Positions 5,252 through 5,792 of a stretch of DNA of 5,792 bases are shown piece after piece. This stretch comes from an uncultured Desulfovibrionaceae bacterium. Its GTDB lineage: Bacteria; Desulfobacterota; Desulfovibrionia; Desulfovibrionales; Desulfovibrionaceae. The DNA lies in contig CAMQUX010000091.1 in NCBI GenBank assembly GCA_947037905.1, forward strand, positions 1 through 5,792, in the 5' to 3' direction. Position 1 is the stretch's first letter, and the number at the start of each line of letters is the position of its first letter. Both the position numbers and the translations under genes were made by a program. The notes beneath the pieces were generated by a model. That model was not told the origin of the DNA. It ran no database searches and was given only the letters and a program-made list of their open reading frames with translations.

Positions 5252-5792
5252 ATGAAAAGACGCACTTACAAAGCCTTAAAAAAACTCCCCTTATTTTTTG
5301 TCTATATTCTCTCATTTTTTTTGAGCTACACGGGTATAAGTTTTGCAAAAAATCCGCCTGCACGTACTATTGGCACTGATGTATCTGTGCATATTGTTGA
5401 TGGCGATACATTTACAATAAAAGAAAAAGGAAAAGTTGAAAGATACCGGCTAATTGGTATTGATGCTCCTGAAAAAGGACAAGAATTTTCCGAAAAGTCT
5501 ACCCAGTTTCTTAAAAAATTATTAAGTTCTGGTGAAATACAACTTGAATTTGATAAAAAAACAAAAGACCGCTATCACCGGTTTCTTGTCTATGTATGGG
5601 TAAATGATACATTAGTTAATGAAGAAATTGTTGCTGAGGGGCTCGCTGTTGCAAAAGCCTATCGTCCTAATTTAAAACATCAATCTCGTCTCAAAAATGC
5701 CCAAAATTATGCAAAAAAAAATAAAACAGGCTTTTGGCTGCAAGGTGGCTTAAAAGTATATCCGAGAGAATTCAAAAAGAATAATCCTAAAA
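5252..5792 (+). CDS. Secreted thermonuclease-like (SNase fold) nuclease, open at right edge
   Basis: 180 residues are visible from ATG 5252 with no stop. Residues 1-32 form a signal peptide: basic MKRRTYKALKK, hydrophobic LPLFFVYILSFFLSY, and a probable cleavage site after SFA (32). The SNase domain follows with all key residues of staphylococcal nuclease: D50 and D52 in VDGDT (its D19 and D21), R66 in RYRLIGIDAPE (R35), D71 (D40), E74 (E43) and R110 in DRYHR (R87). T41 is replaced by A72, a common change in bacterial homologues. VNEEIVAEGLA (122-132), YRPN (137-140) and FW (161-162) complete the fold, so little can be missing. Such enzymes cut DNA and RNA with calcium outside the cytoplasm, in the periplasm or medium. 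No Shine-Dalgarno precedes the ATG, but no better start exists and the signal peptide begins exactly here. It stands 367 bp from the RdgC-like genes, so a shared transcript is unlikely. Confidence 0.92.
   Translation, partial: MKRRTYKALKKLPLFFVYILSFFLSYTGISFAKNPPARTIGTDVSVHIVDGDTFTIKEKGKVERYRLIGIDAPEKGQEFSEKSTQFLKKLLSSGEIQLEFDKKTKDRYHRFLVYVWVNDTLVNEEIVAEGLAVAKAYRPNLKHQSRLKNAQNYAKKNKTGFWLQGGLKVYPREFKKNNPK

Overview
The window is AT-rich (about one-third G+C by eye) and looks like a bacterial chromosome segment. It carries six protein-coding genes separated by unusually long intergenic gaps full of repeats. Two genes lie on the minus strand at the left: the 5' part of an RlmD-type 23S rRNA m5U methyltransferase, cut by the window edge, and a 48-codon single-pass membrane protein. 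Four lie on the plus strand: a D-2-hydroxyacid (glycerate-type) dehydrogenase, two adjacent genes that resemble the N- and C-terminal halves of the recombination-associated protein RdgC, and a secreted staphylococcal-nuclease-like (thermonuclease) protein that runs off the right edge.

Organism (inference): RdgC-type genes together with an Fe-S RlmD suggest a proteobacterial or desulfobacterial lineage. From memory, an RdgC in two pieces with a C-terminal part starting LGQDFLTWLWF resembles Desulfovibrionaceae. Low G+C and abundant tandem repeats would fit a reduced, host-associated member such as Lawsonia. No database search was possible, so this is tentative.

Layout: 1-1173 (-) rlmD; 1174-1400 a gap filled by a 30-bp tandem repeat; 1401-1433 a terminator; 1499-1645 (-) small membrane protein with a clear promoter and Shine-Dalgarno; 1646-2119 a long gap with 16-bp tandem repeats; 2120-3214 (+) dehydrogenase with a low-complexity insert built from a 21-bp in-frame repeat; 3215-3523 an A-rich gap with an inverted repeat; 3524-4138 (+) RdgC N-half-like, TTG start; 4139-4365 a gap with a 29-bp-period repeat and a 17-nt palindrome; 4366-4884 (+) RdgC C-half-like; 4885-5251 a gap with 14-bp-period repeats; 5252-end (+) secreted nuclease.

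The genes do not form a tight operon: each gap is over 200 bp and several genes seem to have their own signals. The two RdgC-like genes are the only pair with an evident shared role (DNA binding and control of recombination). The most notable features are the two-gene RdgC arrangement, the repeat-built insert inside the dehydrogenase, and the different tandem repeat in nearly every intergenic gap. I found no CRISPR array, tRNA, rRNA, transposase or phage gene.
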